A DNA stretch of 64,000 bases from Cellvibrio sp. KY-YJ-3 (GCF_008806955.1 NZ_CP031727.1:2308001-2372000); one strand, 5' to 3'. Positions 18,747 to 27,318 are shown, numbered from the stretch's first letter. Numbers and translations: made by a program. Notes: a model not told the origin generated them from the letters alone.

Positions 18747-19751
18747 ATGAACCAATTCCTGAAAATGATTAGTTGTGCTGTTCTATTTGTGTTGTTAGGC
18801 TGTCAAACGATTACTCAAGTTGATGACCCGAGCAATACTTACACCCCTGAAACCACCTATCAAAAGCTCGCCGCTGATTATCCTTTTATCACCATTGCCC
18901 GCCGGGATGTGCCTGATTCTGTCGTTGAAATAAAAAATATAACCTATGTTCGCTATGGCAAGCGCGCCTTGCAGCTGGATTTATATTTACCTGAATCTTC
19001 TATTACTCATTTAAAACCTGGTGTTGTATTTGTTCATGGTGGTGGCTGGCGCTCAGGCTATCGTACTAATTTCACACCTATGGCAATTGGCCTTGCACAG
19101 CGTGGTTATGTGACGGCGACAATAAGTTACCGTTTGGCAGGTGAGGCAAAATATCCTGCCGCAATCCACGATGTAAAAGCTGCCATTCGTTGGTTGCGCA
19201 GTAATGCCAAAAAATATGGTGTCAATCCTCAGCAGATTGCGGTGGCCGGCGGTTCTGCTGGTGGGCAAATTGCCAGTTTAACGGGCGTGACCAACGGACT
19301 TGAAAAATTTGATCCGCAATTGCATCGCTCGCGCATATCAAGTGATGTTCAGGCAATTATTAATATCGATGGTCTCTCTGACTTTACCTCGGAAGCGGCA
19401 CGACTGCATGAGGATGATCCGCGTAAAAATCCTTCAGCGGCAGGTTTTTGGTTTGGTGGGCGCTACGCAGAAAAAACAGACTTGTGGTATGAGGCTTCGC
19501 CTACATTTTATGTCAACAAAAATACACCACCGATTTTATTTTTAATCAGCGCACAACCACGGTTTAGTGTTGGGCATGAAGAGATGATCGAAAAAATGAA
19601 ACCGTTTGGAATTGCTTATCAGGTTTCAAAAATTCCAGACTCACCACACTCCTTCTGGTTGTTCGACCCATGGTTACAGCCATCTATAAACATTGCCGAG
19701 CAGTTTTTGAATCAGCAGTTCAAAATAATGCGTAGCGATAGTGCCCGGTAA
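18747..19751 (+). CDS. Alpha/beta-hydrolase lipoprotein, esterase type
   Basis: The 334-residue protein has a lipoprotein signal (hydrophobic core, then LLGC with the lipidated Cys near residue 19), so it should be membrane-anchored. The hydrolase fold has the oxyanion motif HGGGW, the nucleophile elbow GGSAGG and a C-terminal His in PHSFW, an arrangement seen in BD-FAE and carboxylesterase-like enzymes. It may deacylate sugar or polysaccharide esters, which would suit a polysaccharide-degrading bacterium; that is inference. Its 3' end overlaps the convergent DUF1287 gene by 32 bases. Confidence 0.82.
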   Translation: MNQFLKMISCAVLFVLLGCQTITQVDDPSNTYTPETTYQKLAADYPFITIARRDVPDSVVEIKNITYVRYGKRALQLDLYLPESSITHLKPGVVFVHGGGWRSGYRTNFTPMAIGLAQRGYVTATISYRLAGEAKYPAAIHDVKAAIRWLRSNAKKYGVNPQQIAVAGGSAGGQIASLTGVTNGLEKFDPQLHRSRISSDVQAIINIDGLSDFTSEAARLHEDDPRKNPSAAGFWFGGRYAEKTDLWYEASPTFYVNKNTPPILFLISAQPRFSVGHEEMIEKMKPFGIAYQVSKIPDSPHSFWLFDPWLQPSINIAEQFLNQQFKIMRSDSAR

Positions 19752-20334
19752 TTGTGTAGTCGAATAACATGTCTTCCAGTTCAGGGCCTGCACCTATGTT
19801 GTGGACAATTAGGGGGCGAAGGTCATCGCTGGAATGTTGGTCTGTCACAATGCCAATATGCGGCAAGTTCCCGGGTAGCATCCAGGTAACCAGATCGCCC
19901 GCCTGATAATCGTGCGGTTTAAGTGATATAGCTAATTTTTTGCCATGTCGCGTAAAGAAAGTTTGCAGGTTGGGCACGCGGCGATGATCAATATTGGTAT
20001 CGGTTTTGGTTTGATTCCAATTGCGTCTTGCAGGGTAAAGCGAAAAATTACTGCGCATATCTTCATGCACTAATTGTTGCAGGTCTATGCCGAGCTTTCG
20101 ATAAGCGCGAATGATTACATCAGTGCAGACCCCAAACTCTGCAGGCACATCGCCCATCGGGTAAGCGATTTTAAAATAGGTGCCATTGTAAGTAACGGCT
20201 GTCGCCGTTTGCGCAAGTGCTGCATCGATTAATTTACGGGTGTTGCTCTTTGGGTCGATAATGTTTTCTGCGAGGCAATATTCTGCTATGCAAAAAATTA
20301 CCAGGCTCAGGATTGAGAGTGATAATTTGGTCAT
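19720..20334 (-). CDS. DUF1287 family secreted protein
   Basis: The 204-residue protein begins with a signal peptide (LSILSLVIFCIAEYCLAE) and has the DUF1287 sequence pattern: GVCTDVIIRAYRKLGIDLQ with a likely catalytic Cys, HRRVPNLQTFF, and GDLVTW followed by PHIGIV. The fold resembles NlpC/P60-type cysteine hydrolases, so a role on peptidoglycan or peptides outside the cytoplasm is possible but unproven. The downstream end overlaps the lipoprotein esterase gene in the opposite direction. Confidence 0.85.
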   Translation of the reverse strand: MTKLSLSILSLVIFCIAEYCLAENIIDPKSNTRKLIDAALAQTATAVTYNGTYFKIAYPMGDVPAEFGVCTDVIIRAYRKLGIDLQQLVHEDMRSNFSLYPARRNWNQTKTDTNIDHRRVPNLQTFFTRHGKKLAISLKPHDYQAGDLVTWMLPGNLPHIGIVTDQHSSDDLRPLIVHNIGAGPELEDMLFDYTITGHYRYALF

Positions 20335-20351
20335 GATCTAGCCCTTTATTT

Positions 20352-20768
20352 TTAACTATCGTTATTGCTGGTGTTGCCTCGCGCTTTTATTTTCCAGAAA
20401 AGTAAACTGGAAAACCAAGAGCAATATCTTGTCAGTATAAATATTATTGCGAGACCTAAAGCTACACCGGTGGTGTTGGCGATAATGTCTGCAATGCTAA
20501 ATGTGCGCGGTGGATTAAAATGCTGTGCAATTTCTATGGCGATGGAATAAAGAATTAGTACCACTGCTTGTTGCCACCCTGGCCAGTAAGGCCGGGCAAA
20601 ATTAATAGAGATGGCTGCAACAGCATAGCCTGCAAAGTGCATCAACAAATCATTGAATACCGGAACGGAATTTTCAGGGTGAGGGGTTAACCCAAGATAG
20701 GTATAGATCACCAAAAGAAGATAAAACTGAATAACACATAAAAAACGCCACGCCATCTCTTGCACCAT
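20352..20768 (-). CDS. VanZ-like membrane protein
   Basis: The 138-residue protein has about four transmembrane helices and the VanZ-family signatures NDLLMHFAGYAVAA and EIAQHFNPPRTFSIADIIANTTG. The function of chromosomal VanZ-like proteins is mostly unknown. The ATG at 20766-20768 or the one four codons later could be used. It sits 17 bases upstream of the DUF1287 gene on the same strand and is probably co-transcribed with it. Confidence 0.83.
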   Translation of the reverse strand: MVQEMAWRFLCVIQFYLLLVIYTYLGLTPHPENSVPVFNDLLMHFAGYAVAAISINFARPYWPGWQQAVVLILYSIAIEIAQHFNPPRTFSIADIIANTTGVALGLAIIFILTRYCSWFSSLLFWKIKARGNTSNNDS

Positions 20769-20845
20769 TTATTCGCCGCGGAAGGCCATGAGCATAACAG
20801 GTTGTTTTTTATGGAGCGATTGCTCGCGCCAATCGCTGTTTGGTA

Positions 20846-21469
20846 TTACTTAATGAGCGGTACCATGGGTTCGGCAGCGTACAAGTCTTGTGGAGTATTG
20901 ATATTGAAAAATGGGTCGTAGTCAATCGCACTAAACGAGACTTCTACGGGATTTTGTGCGCTCATCCAATCTTGCAAGCGAGGCATTTCATCGCTTTGTA
21001 GTTGTTGCTCCATGGGCTTGATTAATGAAGCGTGCCATAGTGCAAAGGTGGGGTGCCTGCGTGCGAGTGAGGAGGCTATTGCTAACTGTGAATGAGACTG
21101 ATTGACGGCTTCTAATAGCGTTGATACCAAATCGGAGGGGAAAAACGGCGTATCGGAAGCGAAACTGACCAGCCATTCTGCATCGGGATTATCTTTATGC
21201 ATCCATTGGAGGGCTGCATGAATACCCGCCAGGGGACCGCGATTGTTTGGAAATACGTCCGGCACTACGGGCAGGCGAGTGCGGGCAAAGCGCAAGCTAT
21301 TGCCGTTGGCATTGAGCAGTAATTTTTTAACTTGTGGTTGTGCTCTTTCAATGGTGCGCTGCAATAGGGTTTTACCTGCCAGAGGGAGCAGGCATTTGTC
21401 GCCACCGCCCATACGGCGGGCTAGGCCTCCTGCCAGAATCACACCTACAACCGACTCAATATTACTCAT
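20846..21469 (-). CDS. mobA: Molybdenum cofactor guanylyltransferase
   Basis: The 207-residue protein starts with the nucleotidyltransferase P-loop-like motif GVILAGGLARRMGGGDKCLL and has LPVVPDVFPNNRGPLAGIHAAL and FASDTPFFP, all typical of MobA. MobA attaches GMP to molybdopterin to give the bis-MGD cofactor. No molybdoenzyme gene is nearby. The start ATG at 21467-21469 faces pdxH divergently across about 320 bases. Confidence 0.9.
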   Translation of the reverse strand: MSNIESVVGVILAGGLARRMGGGDKCLLPLAGKTLLQRTIERAQPQVKKLLLNANGNSLRFARTRLPVVPDVFPNNRGPLAGIHAALQWMHKDNPDAEWLVSFASDTPFFPSDLVSTLLEAVNQSHSQLAIASSLARRHPTFALWHASLIKPMEQQLQSDEMPRLQDWMSAQNPVEVSFSAIDYDPFFNINTPQDLYAAEPMVPLIK

Positions 21470-21790
21470 AAGGTTTTACTGCTTCAGAATCTCTATGTTG
21501 GATTAGCTGGGGGCGGAGCGCTTTTGGCGCATTAATCATCATTGTTGCCTATCCCATAGTGTAGCTGCTGCCCCGAACCATCACCACGATTTTTACAGTA
21601 ACAGGCATTTTTATGGCAATTCATTTGGTAATTATGCTTGGTTTTATATATTGCTTTTGTTGTGAGTTGTATTTCGAACGCGTGGCTTTACCCAAACTGC
21701 CAGCCTGTTCGTACCAAGTAGTTCTGAGCAAAATTGCTTTTCTCGGTGTGCCAAGTAGTATGCACACCCATTATGTTTATAGGGGGCTGT
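21470..21790. other. Intergenic region between divergent mobA and pdxH; no gene seen
   Basis: This 321-base stretch must hold the promoters of mobA (minus) and pdxH (plus). I see no repeat, RNA fold or convincing small gene. The Shine-Dalgarno AGGGGG precedes the pdxH ATG by only a few bases. Confidence 0.5.
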
Positions 21791-22435
21791 ATGGAACTTA
21801 AACTCGAAGACTTTCGTCGCGAATACACACAAGGTGGTTTGGACAGGGCTGATTTGGCTGACAACCCGCTGGAGCAATTCGGGTGGTGGATGGAGCAAAC
21901 TATTAAATCCGGTATCCCTGATCCTAACGCCATGACAGTTGCAACAGTTGATGCCAGTGGTCAACCGTCACAGCGCATTGTGTTGCTTAAACATTTGGAT
22001 GAAAAAGGGTTTGTGTTTTATACCAATCTCAACAGCCGTAAAGCGCAAGAATTGAAACAAAATCCCAAAGTGAGCCTGCATTTCCCTTGGTTCTTTTTGG
22101 AGCGACAAGTGAAGGTGTGCGGCACTGCTGAGCCATTATCAACTGCTGAGGTGCTCAAGTATTTTGTCTCGCGCCCGCGCGAAAGCCAGTTAGGGGCTTG
22201 GGCATCACAGCAAAGCCGCCCGATTTCATCGCGCGCGTTGTTAATGCAGCAGTTTGAGTCGATGAAGAACAAGTTTGCCAAAGGCGAAATTCCCGTGCCG
22301 GATTTCTGGGGTGGGTTCAGAGTCAAGCCACATCAGATCGAATTCTGGCAAGGTGGATCGCATCGGTTACACGACCGATTTCAATACACTTTGCAGGCAG
22401 ATGGTACCTGGTCGATTGATCGCCTGGAGCCTTAG
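21791..22435 (+). CDS. pdxH: Pyridoxamine/pyridoxine 5'-phosphate oxidase
   Basis: I choose the ATG at 21791 (214 aa, [16 protein letters not shown]) because it has AGGGGG upstream and matches the usual N-terminus. Conserved PdxH stretches include [38 protein letters not shown] and the C-terminal [14 protein letters not shown]. The FMN-dependent enzyme makes pyridoxal 5'-phosphate. The quinone oxidoreductase gene starts directly after the stop. Confidence 0.95.
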   Translation: MELKLEDFRREYTQGGLDRADLADNPLEQFGWWMEQTIKSGIPDPNAMTVATVDASGQPSQRIVLLKHLDEKGFVFYTNLNSRKAQELKQNPKVSLHFPWFFLERQVKVCGTAEPLSTAEVLKYFVSRPRESQLGAWASQQSRPISSRALLMQQFESMKNKFAKGEIPVPDFWGGFRVKPHQIEFWQGGSHRLHDRFQYTLQADGTWSIDRLEP

Positions 22436-23431
22436 GTGGAAATGCGCTACGTAGCATTAACAGGATTTGGCGATGCCAGTAATTTGCAATTGGCGCAGAT
22501 GGCTATACCCGAACCGAAACCTGACGAGGTCTTGATAAAGGTTTATGCAGCGGGAGTTAATCGTCCGGACATTTTGCAGCGCCAAGGCTTGTACCCTGCG
22601 CCCGAAAACGCGTCACCAATATTAGGGCTGGAAGTGGCTGGCGAAATTGTCGCGTGTGGAGTGAATGTGAAACGTTGGCAGTTAGGCGATAACGTTTGCG
22701 CCTTGGTGGATGGTGGCGGTTATGCCGACTACGCGCTCGCACCAGCCGCGCAATGTTTGCCTATGCCCGCAGATTATTCATACGTTCAGGCAGCGGCTCT
22801 ACCGGAAACATTTTTTACCGTATGGCATAACCTTTTTCAGCGTGCACATTTGCAAGCGGGCGAAACCTTGTTGATTCATGGCGGTGCCAGCGGTATCGGT
22901 GTTGCTGCAATCCAAATCGCGCGTGCGTTTGAAATTAACATCATTGCGACAGCGGGGTCGGCTGCAAAATGTGCGGCAATTGAGCGGTTAGGCGCACAAG
23001 CGATTAATTATCGCGAGCGTGATTTTGTCGCCGAGGTTAAACAGCTCACGCAGGGGTTGGGCGCCAATGTAATTTTGGATATGGTAGGTGGTGATTATAT
23101 CCAGCGCAATTTTTCAGCGGCTGCTAAGGATGGGCGCATTGTGAACATTGCTTTTTTAAATGGCAGTAAAACAATGGTCGATTTTATGCCGCTGATGCTC
23201 AAACGCTTAACACTCACCGGTTCAACTCTGCGCGCGCAACCTGCTGCAGTTAAAGCAAATATCGCCGCTGAATTGGAATTGAACATTTGGCCGCTGGTGA
23301 AAGCTAAAACTATTAGTCCATTGATTGATTCCGTATTTGCTTTGAGTGATGTCGCGGCAGCGCATCGTCATATGGAATCTAATCAGCACATCGGCAAAAT
23401 TATTTTGGACATGGCACCGATCAATGACTGA
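22436..23431 (+). CDS. NAD(P)H quinone oxidoreductase, PIG3-type zinc-free MDR
   Basis: The 331-residue protein has the medium-chain dehydrogenase layout: an N-terminal GroES-like part (AAGVNRPDILQRQGLYP) and a Rossmann part with HGGASGIGVAAIQIARA. The catalytic zinc ligands of true alcohol dehydrogenases are absent. GTG at 22436 or the ATG two codons later (22442) could be the start. Enzymes of this type reduce quinones with NADPH. The stop overlaps the next gene's ATG, so this is the second gene of a pdxH-led operon. Confidence 0.85.
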   Translation: MEMRYVALTGFGDASNLQLAQMAIPEPKPDEVLIKVYAAGVNRPDILQRQGLYPAPENASPILGLEVAGEIVACGVNVKRWQLGDNVCALVDGGGYADYALAPAAQCLPMPADYSYVQAAALPETFFTVWHNLFQRAHLQAGETLLIHGGASGIGVAAIQIARAFEINIIATAGSAAKCAAIERLGAQAINYRERDFVAEVKQLTQGLGANVILDMVGGDYIQRNFSAAAKDGRIVNIAFLNGSKTMVDFMPLMLKRLTLTGSTLRAQPAAVKANIAAELELNIWPLVKAKTISPLIDSVFALSDVAAAHRHMESNQHIGKIILDMAPIND

Positions 23432-24674
23432 ATCTATAAATAGCTCAACAATTAACTCCGGAAATAACCCACTCAATAGCACAGCCAATAAAAGACGCCC
23501 ACTCGATGGCGTGCGCATTATTGAAGTTGGCCAATTAATAGCTGGTCCTTTTGCGGGCTGCATGCTCGGTTATTTTGGTGCGGAAGTTATTAAAATCGAA
23601 CCGCCGGAGGGCGATGCAATTCGCAATTGGCGTGTGCTGGATAATGGTACGTCGTTTTGGTGGCGCAGTATCGGCCGCAATAAAAAAAGTATCACGCTCG
23701 ATTTAAAACACGTCGAAGGTCAAAAAATTGCGCGCCAATTAATGGATAGTGCCGATGTGGTTATCGAAAATTTTCGCCCGGGGGTGATGGAATCCTGGGG
23801 GCTTGGGCCGGAGGTGTTAAAACGATCCAATCCCCGGTTAATTTACGCGCGTATCTCCGGTTATGGTCAAACTGGACCTTATGCCACAAAACCGGGTTTT
23901 GCATCCGTGTGTGAAGGCATGAGTGGCTTTCGCTATGTGAATGGTTTTCCCGATCAAGCGCCGGTGCGCCCCAATTTAAGTATTGGCGATACCATTTCTG
24001 GTATTCATGCTGCGCTCGGTATTGCGCTCGCACTGCTGGAGCGTAATAACAGTGGCGAGGGGCAAGTGGTGGATGTGGCGCTCTATGAATCCATGTTTAA
24101 TTTGATGGAGGCAGTAGTGCCGGAATTTTCGGGGGCGGGTGTGATTCGCGAACCCTCGGGCACTACCGTCACGGGCATAGTGCCGACAAATACTTATCGC
24201 TGCAAAAATGGCAAATATGTGGTGATTGGCGGTAATGGCGATTCTATTTTCCAGCGCTTGATGCAGGTGGCGGGGCATCCGGAAATGGCCAGTGACCCAC
24301 GTATGGCCAACAATGCCGGGCGCGTGCAACACGAATTGGAAATTGACAATGCGCTTGCCGCTTGGTGTATGAGTAAGGATGCCGATGAGATTCTGCAACT
24401 GCTTGAGCAAGCGCGTGTACCGGCGGGCCCGATTTATAATGTGAAAGATATGTTTACCGATCCACATTTTGTGGCGCGCGGTATGTTCGAACAGGTGGAG
24501 ATTAATGGTAAGCCGTTGCAGTTGCCTGCCATTGCGCCGCGACTTGCGCAAACACCGGGCGCTACCGATTGGCCGGGTGGGGAGATTGGCAGTCACACCC
24601 AGGATATTTTGCAAACACTGTTGGGTTTTTCGCCGGAACGAATCGCACAATTAAAATCGACTGGCGTTATTTGA
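23424..24674 (+). CDS. CaiB/BaiF family (class III) CoA-transferase
   Basis: I choose the ATG at 23424 (416 aa) because it overlaps the preceding stop codon. After a polar N-terminus the family sequence starts at LDGVRIIEVGQLIAGPFAGCMLGYFGAEVIKIEPP. The catalytic Asp is likely the one in NLSIGDTISGIHAALG. Class III enzymes swap CoA between carboxylic acids such as formyl-, carnitinyl- or bile-acid-CoA. The substrate cannot be told here, and there is no acyl-CoA pathway gene next to it. Confidence 0.88.
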   Translation: MTESINSSTINSGNNPLNSTANKRRPLDGVRIIEVGQLIAGPFAGCMLGYFGAEVIKIEPPEGDAIRNWRVLDNGTSFWWRSIGRNKKSITLDLKHVEGQKIARQLMDSADVVIENFRPGVMESWGLGPEVLKRSNPRLIYARISGYGQTGPYATKPGFASVCEGMSGFRYVNGFPDQAPVRPNLSIGDTISGIHAALGIALALLERNNSGEGQVVDVALYESMFNLMEAVVPEFSGAGVIREPSGTTVTGIVPTNTYRCKNGKYVVIGGNGDSIFQRLMQVAGHPEMASDPRMANNAGRVQHELEIDNALAAWCMSKDADEILQLLEQARVPAGPIYNVKDMFTDPHFVARGMFEQVEINGKPLQLPAIAPRLAQTPGATDWPGGEIGSHTQDILQTLLGFSPERIAQLKSTGVI

Positions 24675-24701
24675 GATTGCCGCAAGGCCAAAGGTAAATT
24701 T

Positions 24702-24971
24702 ATGTCACTGCAATCAGGTTTGTATCGCCATTACAAAGGTAAGGATTATTTTGTATTTCAAGTGGCGCATCACAGTGAAACGCGCGAGCCGTTAGTTTTT
24801 TATCGCTGTCTCTATGGTGACTATTCGTGGTGGGTTCGTCCCCTTGCGATGTTTACAGAAACAGTTGAGTTGGCGGGTGAGACAATTCCTCGCTTTCGTT
24901 TTTTGCGTGCGCTGGGTGAATCTGAAATGGCACATTTTTTAGCCCCGCAAATGGAATATGAGCAATCGTGA
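24702..24971 (+). CDS. DUF1653 domain protein
   Basis: This 89-residue protein shows the DUF1653 pattern: LQSGLYRHYKGKDYFVF, REPLVFYRCLYGDYSWWVRPLAMF and the C-terminal PRFRFL. The function is unknown to me. Its stop overlaps the GTG of tadA, so the two genes are coupled. Confidence 0.85.
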   Translation: MSLQSGLYRHYKGKDYFVFQVAHHSETREPLVFYRCLYGDYSWWVRPLAMFTETVELAGETIPRFRFLRALGESEMAHFLAPQMEYEQS

Positions 24972-25534
24972 ATAATCCTGATTCGGTGGAAAGTACAGCA
25001 TCCATTTTTTCGGAGCAGGACAAGCATTGGATGGATTATGCTTTTCAACTCGCTGCGCAAGGCGAAAAATTAGGTGAGGTGCCTGTGGGTGCTGTTATCG
25101 TGTGTGACGAAAAAATATTGGGAGAGGGGTTTAATCAACCTATCACCAGTCACGACCCCACTGCTCATGCGGAAATAATTGCCCTGCGTCAAGCGGCACA
25201 ACAGGTGCAGAATTACCGTTTGGTTGGCGCGAGTATTTACGTCACCTTGGAGCCGTGCACTATGTGCGTTGGCGCGTTGGTACATGCGCGTATTGCGCGA
25301 TTGGTGTTTGGTACCACAGAGCCAAAAGCGGGGGCGGTAGTCAGTAAGTCACAATTGCTGGATAACGATTATTTTAACCATCGGGTAAATTATGCTGGTG
25401 GGTTGATGGCGCAAGAGTGTCAGCATCAATTAAGTGAATTTTTTGCGGCGCGTCGCGAGCAGAAACGACAAGAAAAAGTGAAGCGGCAAGCATCGCAGGG
25501 CGAGCAAGAAAAGCTTGCGGAGTTGAAAAAGTAG
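24968..25534 (+). CDS. tadA: tRNA-specific adenosine(34) deaminase
   Basis: The 188-residue protein has the zinc-dependent deaminase motifs HAEIIAL and PCTMCVGALVHARI. TadA converts A34 to inosine in the tRNA-Arg(ACG) anticodon. The start is GTG at 24968, overlapping the DUF1653 stop (GTGA). A charged C-terminal tail (Lys, Arg, Gln, Glu) extends beyond the usual domain. It is the last gene of the pdxH-led run. Confidence 0.93.
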   Translation: MNNPDSVESTASIFSEQDKHWMDYAFQLAAQGEKLGEVPVGAVIVCDEKILGEGFNQPITSHDPTAHAEIIALRQAAQQVQNYRLVGASIYVTLEPCTMCVGALVHARIARLVFGTTEPKAGAVVSKSQLLDNDYFNHRVNYAGGLMAQECQHQLSEFFAARREQKRQEKVKRQASQGEQEKLAELKK

Positions 25535-25537
25535 GGT

Positions 25538-25568
25538 TTGGAAATAAAAGGTGGGATTGGAAATAAAA
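25538..25568 (+). repeat. Short tandem repeat downstream of tadA
   Basis: TTGGAAATAAAA occurs at 25538-25549 and again at 25557-25568, a 19-base period, in a stretch that also repeats GTAGGG. It is a small, decayed-looking tandem repeat just past the tadA stop. Confidence 0.55.
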
Positions 25569-25594
25569 CGTAGGGTGTAAAAAATCTAGGCTGT

Positions 25595-25803
25595 AAAAAT
25601 AAGTAGGGGCCGCAAGCGGCCCCGTACAGATACTATCCCTTAGTAGAAGTAGTCAATTTGCTCGACATTCCCTTCGATTCCCTGACCGCCTTTCCTCCTG
25701 CGCTAGCGCAATCCCTTGATGTCTCCTGACATCGCGTCCCTAACAGGTGGGCGCATCCATTGACCTTTCCTGGCCAGATCACATCATTGTCTACTTCCTT
25801 GAT
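25595..25803 (-). ncRNA. CsrB/RsmZ-type CsrA-sequestering small RNA
   Basis: Read on the minus strand, this stretch between convergent tadA and ppnN holds about eleven GGA motifs, many as AGGA or AGGGA. Several sit in hairpin loops: a 5' hairpin with loop AGGAAGTAGACAA (arms 25800-25809 and 25777-25786), UGGCC-AGGAAA-GGUCA (about 25760-25775), GAUGUC-AGGA-GACAUC (25718-25733) and UACUA-AGGGA-UAGUA (about 25630-25645). It ends in a GC-rich hairpin (25606-25623) and a T-rich run. This is the design of CsrB/RsmY/RsmZ RNAs, which titrate CsrA. The promoter CATAAT and a GacA-like box lie upstream. Exact ends are inferred; the start is put about 7 bases after CATAAT. No open reading frame fits here. 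Confidence 0.82.
25597..25623 (-). terminator. Rho-independent terminator of the Csr-type small RNA
   Basis: On the minus strand GGGGCCGC-TT-GCGGCCCC (25623-25606) is followed by TACTTATTTTT. The eight-base GC stem and T-rich tail make a strong terminator. No coding gene precedes it on that strand for over 250 bases, which supports an RNA gene ending here. Confidence 0.85.
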
Positions 25804-25809
25804 GTGATC

Positions 25810-25815
25810 ATTATG
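25810..25815 (-). promoter_or_regulatory. Likely -10 element of the Csr-type small RNA
   Basis: The minus strand reads CATAAT here, five of six matches to TATAAT. A start about 7 bases on would be near 25803. The matching -35 position (TATTCT, 25833-25838) is poor, as expected for an activator-dependent promoter. Confidence 0.5.
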
Positions 25816-25859
25816 CTTGCGCGCAGGCTGGCAGAATAGTCGCTAAACTCCGTATCTTT

Positions 25860-25877
25860 TGTGAGACATTGACTACA
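25860..25877 (-). promoter_or_regulatory. GacA/UvrY-like upstream activating box
   Basis: The minus strand reads TGTAGTCAATGTCTCACA. Compared from memory with the Pseudomonas consensus TGTAAG-N6-CTTACA it matches nine of twelve defined positions with the right spacing. Its centre lies about 65 bases upstream of the inferred RNA start, close to where it sits at rsmY-type promoters. Confidence 0.65.
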
Positions 25878-25905
25878 GGGTATAACTAAAATCGCTGTTG
25901 ACTCA

Positions 25906-27318
25906 TTACTTAATAACTTTATAGCAGGGAATATAGGCTCTACCGGGTAGTTTCATCCGGCTATCCCGCGCAAAAGACTCTAGTAGCTCATCCACAGGGT
26001 GCATAATTTCCGGATCGCCATGAAGCTCAAAATGGCCGAACTTCTCAATCGCACAAATGCCTTCCTCTTTCACATTGCCCGCTACTATGCCCGAAAACGC
26101 CCGGCGTAAGTTTGCAGCCAATTGGTTTACCGGTTGATTTTTGTGAAGTTCCAGATTACGCATGTTCTCGTGAGTGGGAATAAACGGCTGCTGTAAATCG
26201 GGGCTTATTTTGAGTTGCCAATTAAAATAGTAGGCATCATCACTTTGCTTGCGGAACTCGCGCACTTTTTTAATACCCTCTTTCATTTCACGTGCGACTG
26301 CTTCTGGGTCATTTACGATAATTTTGTAATGGGATTGCGCTTCAGTGCCCAAGGTGTCACCAATAAAGCGGTCGATATGTGCAAAATAATCTGCCGAGCT
26401 TGTCGGGCCGGTAAATACCAGCGGAAAGGGGATATCCTTATTGTCGGGATGCAAAAGAATGCCCAGAATATAGAGGATCTCTTCTGTAGTTCCTGCGCCA
26501 CCAGGGAACACAATAATGCCATGGCCAAGACGCACAAATGCCTCAAGCCGTTTTTCAATATCCGGCATGATGGTAAGTTGATTAACAATTGGATTGGGTG
26601 CTTCAGCGGCGATAATTCCAGGCTCGGTAATACCAATGTAACGACCATTGGGCATGCGTTGTTTGGCGTGACCAATGGTGGCGCCTTTCATGGGGCCTTT
26701 CATGGCGCCAGGACCGCAGCCAGTACAAATATCCAGGCTACGTAAGCCTAATTGATAACCAATTTCTTTGGTGTATTCATATTCAATGCGATTGATGGAA
26801 TGACCGCCCCAGCATACGACCAAATTTGGATCCAGGCCGGGTTTTAGTAAATTGGCGTTGCGCAGCATATGAAAAACGGCGTCGGTGATACCTTCTGAAC
26901 TTTCCAAATTAAACTTTGGATTACCATTAATTTCATCGTTGGTGTAAATCACATCGCGCAATACGGTAAACAGGTGCTCGCTAATACCGCGAATCATTTT
27001 GTCATCCACAAACGCATTGGCGGGTGCGTTTTTAACGGCGAGTTTTATGCCGCGTTCCTGCTGCACAATACTGATTTCAAAGTCTTTGTAGCGCTCTAAT
27101 AATTCTTTGCCGTCATCCAGGTCATTGCCGGTATTGAGTACCGCAAGTGAGCAGTTGCGAAATAATTTGTAGAGTCCACTTTGACTGGAGTCTAATAATT
27201 TCGCGACCTCTATTTTGGACAGCACATTCAGTTGGTCGATGGGTGATATCAACGCATCAACCGTTTTATAAACGCCTGGCTCTGTCAAAATAGGTTGATT
27301 GGGGTTGAGGTTGCTCAT
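25906..27318 (-). CDS. ppnN: Pyrimidine/purine nucleotide 5'-monophosphate nucleosidase (LOG family)
   Basis: I choose the ATG at 27316-27318 (470 aa, MSNLNPNQPILTEPG) because AAGGA lies 6 bases upstream; an in-frame ATG five codons earlier has no such site. Long PpnN/YgdH-type N- and C-terminal extensions surround the central LOG fold with PGGAGTTEEILYILG, the nucleotide-binding and catalytic motif. The E. coli enzyme cleaves nucleotide monophosphates to base and ribose 5-phosphate and is controlled by (p)ppGpp. It converges on the small RNA region. Confidence 0.9.
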   Translation of the reverse strand: MSNLNPNQPILTEPGVYKTVDALISPIDQLNVLSKIEVAKLLDSSQSGLYKLFRNCSLAVLNTGNDLDDGKELLERYKDFEISIVQQERGIKLAVKNAPANAFVDDKMIRGISEHLFTVLRDVIYTNDEINGNPKFNLESSEGITDAVFHMLRNANLLKPGLDPNLVVCWGGHSINRIEYEYTKEIGYQLGLRSLDICTGCGPGAMKGPMKGATIGHAKQRMPNGRYIGITEPGIIAAEAPNPIVNQLTIMPDIEKRLEAFVRLGHGIIVFPGGAGTTEEILYILGILLHPDNKDIPFPLVFTGPTSSADYFAHIDRFIGDTLGTEAQSHYKIIVNDPEAVAREMKEGIKKVREFRKQSDDAYYFNWQLKISPDLQQPFIPTHENMRNLELHKNQPVNQLAANLRRAFSGIVAGNVKEEGICAIEKFGHFELHGDPEIMHPVDELLESFARDSRMKLPGRAYIPCYKVIK

